Of a stretch of DNA of 64,000 bases, positions 63,004 through 64,000 are shown piece by piece. The stretch spans positions 1-64,000 of the forward strand of contig QAOA01003613.1 of the NCBI GenBank assembly GCA_003255065.1, given 5' to 3'. The DNA is from Cercis canadensis (taxonomy: Eukaryota > Streptophyta > Magnoliopsida > Fabales > Fabaceae). The notes under the pieces are model-generated. The model was not told the origin of the DNA. It searched no databases and saw only the letters and a program-made list of their open reading frames with translations. The stretch's first letter is position 1. Every line of letters begins with the position of its first letter. The position numbers and the translations under genes are program-made.

Positions 63004-64000
63004 TTGATGGCTAAATCCAAAGGCAAGGCCAGAGCTCGAAGTTCGCATGAAGCTCCCATTGCCATCCCAGATTCTTCATCATCTTCAGATGAAACACCAA
63101 AGCTTACTTTTCTCATCCATCACTCAAGAAGCATTGCTGTTGAGAAATCAAAGGGCAAAGGTAAACTGCCAATCCCTTCTTCCAAGCCTGAATTCGAGGG
63201 TTTTCCTACTCCCTCCATTAATAAACCAATTACTGAAAAATTGGTCCTTCTATTGCTTCTTGAAGCCCCTCCTTCCTCTCTCACTCCTTCTCCAACATGC
63301 TCTCCACCTTTATCACCTATTCCCCAATCCCCATCTCCCTCTCCTGTTAAGCCCTCTTCTCTTCACCCTTCTTCCTCCTCCTCTGATTCTAATCAACCAG
63401 ACAGCCCCAAACCCAGCGCTACTGCTCCTGTCTTAGAACCTTAGTGTCACCCTTTCTCTGCTTATGAACTAGGAATTGAGATTAAGTCTTACTTTGTCTC
63501 AAAACCTGAATTAGACCCAGAACCAGAAATAGACCCCGATATTGACAATGTGTCAGTTCCTAGAACTAAACCTCAGTCTAAACTAGCCTCTTCCTCTGTT
63601 CCTTTCGGTTTTGCAAGGAAATTTAAAATGAAAGCTCACAAAACAACTTTTTCTCCTAGAGTCAAGACTCAACCTAAGAGGAAAATTGTATCTTTATTTG
63701 AGAATGCTGTAACTGAAGAGAGGTTCAATAATTTGTATGCTAGCAGATCAATAGCCCTTAAATGTCTAATCTCATGAGAATCCAGTTCATCCTCTTCTAA
63801 GGCTATTCAAGCAATTTTTGCCAACATGGGGTTGTCTACAGTGCTGAAACTCAATGAACTTGTCTACTCAAAGGTAATACGCCTATTTTATGCTCATCTA
63901 CAGTCTTTACAAGGTTCTGAATCTGGGTTAATCTATCTCAAAACTTATGTTGATGGAGTAGAAATTGTGTTGACTGAGAGAGTACTTGATGGTTTGTTAA
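63004..64000 (+). pseudogene. envelope-like / putative plant transposon protein ORF of a SIRE-type copia, cut by window end
   Basis: 63004-63444 is open: a basic start (AKSKGKARARS), then a Ser/Pro-rich stretch. After a TAG the reading continues in the same direction (PELDPEPEIDPDIDNV, KRKIVSLFENAVTEERFNNLY). After one more stop comes IFANMGLSTVLKLNELVYSKVIRLFYAHLQ and the LKTYVDGVEIVLTERVLDGLL segment, running off the edge. This order, and its place just after copia RNase H on the same strand, fit the extra ORF of SIRE-type elements, whose function is unproven. Two internal stops make this copy unlikely to be functional. Confidence 0.6.

Overview
This is nuclear DNA from a flowering plant, almost certainly a eudicot. 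It has intron-containing genes with GT/AG borders, a chloroplast-targeted tRNA-lysidine synthase, leucine-rich-repeat receptor kinases, and a dense load of Ty1/copia, Ty3/gypsy, LINE, CACTA and hAT elements in AT-rich sequence. I cannot name the species. All homology calls come from reading the sequence and from family knowledge; nothing was searched.

Only two protein genes look complete. One is a plastid tRNA(Ile)-lysidine synthase (TilS) gene of 11 exons on the + strand (40661-45666). I traced the exons by their splice sites and they sum to 709 codons in one frame. The other is a MIK2-like LRR receptor kinase of two exons on the - strand (47166-50931, 1226 aa). A second, decayed copy of the same kinase lies at 1841-5753 on the + strand, so the pair is inverted and about 41 kb apart. 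It has lost its signal peptide, carries two frameshifts and a 141-bp deletion, and holds a foldback element in its intron. A PARN-like nuclease exon (39975-40325, -) is an orphan fragment.

The region 7.97-37.86 kb reads as one L1-type LINE on the + strand, split by successive insertions. ORF1 is broken by a hAT-type element with a perfect 17-bp inverted repeat and an 8-bp target duplication (8969-9939). A CACTA element with a degenerate transposase (about 11.0-26.5 kb) follows. ORF2 is broken by a solo LTR with target duplication GTAGG (27302-30928), which itself holds another solo LTR (27771-29311). ORF2 is broken again by an Ale/Retrofit-like copia element (about 31.8-36.2 kb). Inside the CACTA element sits a complete but internally deleted gypsy element (11792-22081, target duplication AGCTT). 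Inside the gypsy 5' LTR sits a second, non-autonomous CACTA element (17290-20856, target duplication TAA). That innermost element carries pieces of two host genes: a PPR protein, and the last two exons of petC (Rieske protein of cytochrome b6f). The stack is four levels deep.

The right part holds a solo LTR of the same family as the one in the LINE, in inverse orientation (54521-59780, target duplication ACAAT). It contains a solo LTR of the gypsy family (56387-57600, target duplication ATCAT). At the right edge is a SIRE-like copia pol remnant followed by an ORF resembling plant envelope-like or transposon proteins, cut by the window end. The left edge holds a Tork-like copia remnant (1-1660, -).

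Eleven isolated single N bases occur. Ten sit between near-identical direct repeats of 18-349 bp, and the eleventh (10442) lies between two 154-bp copies. These look like unmerged contig overlaps, possibly haplotype differences, and not biological duplications. Lengths and frames that span them should be corrected before use.
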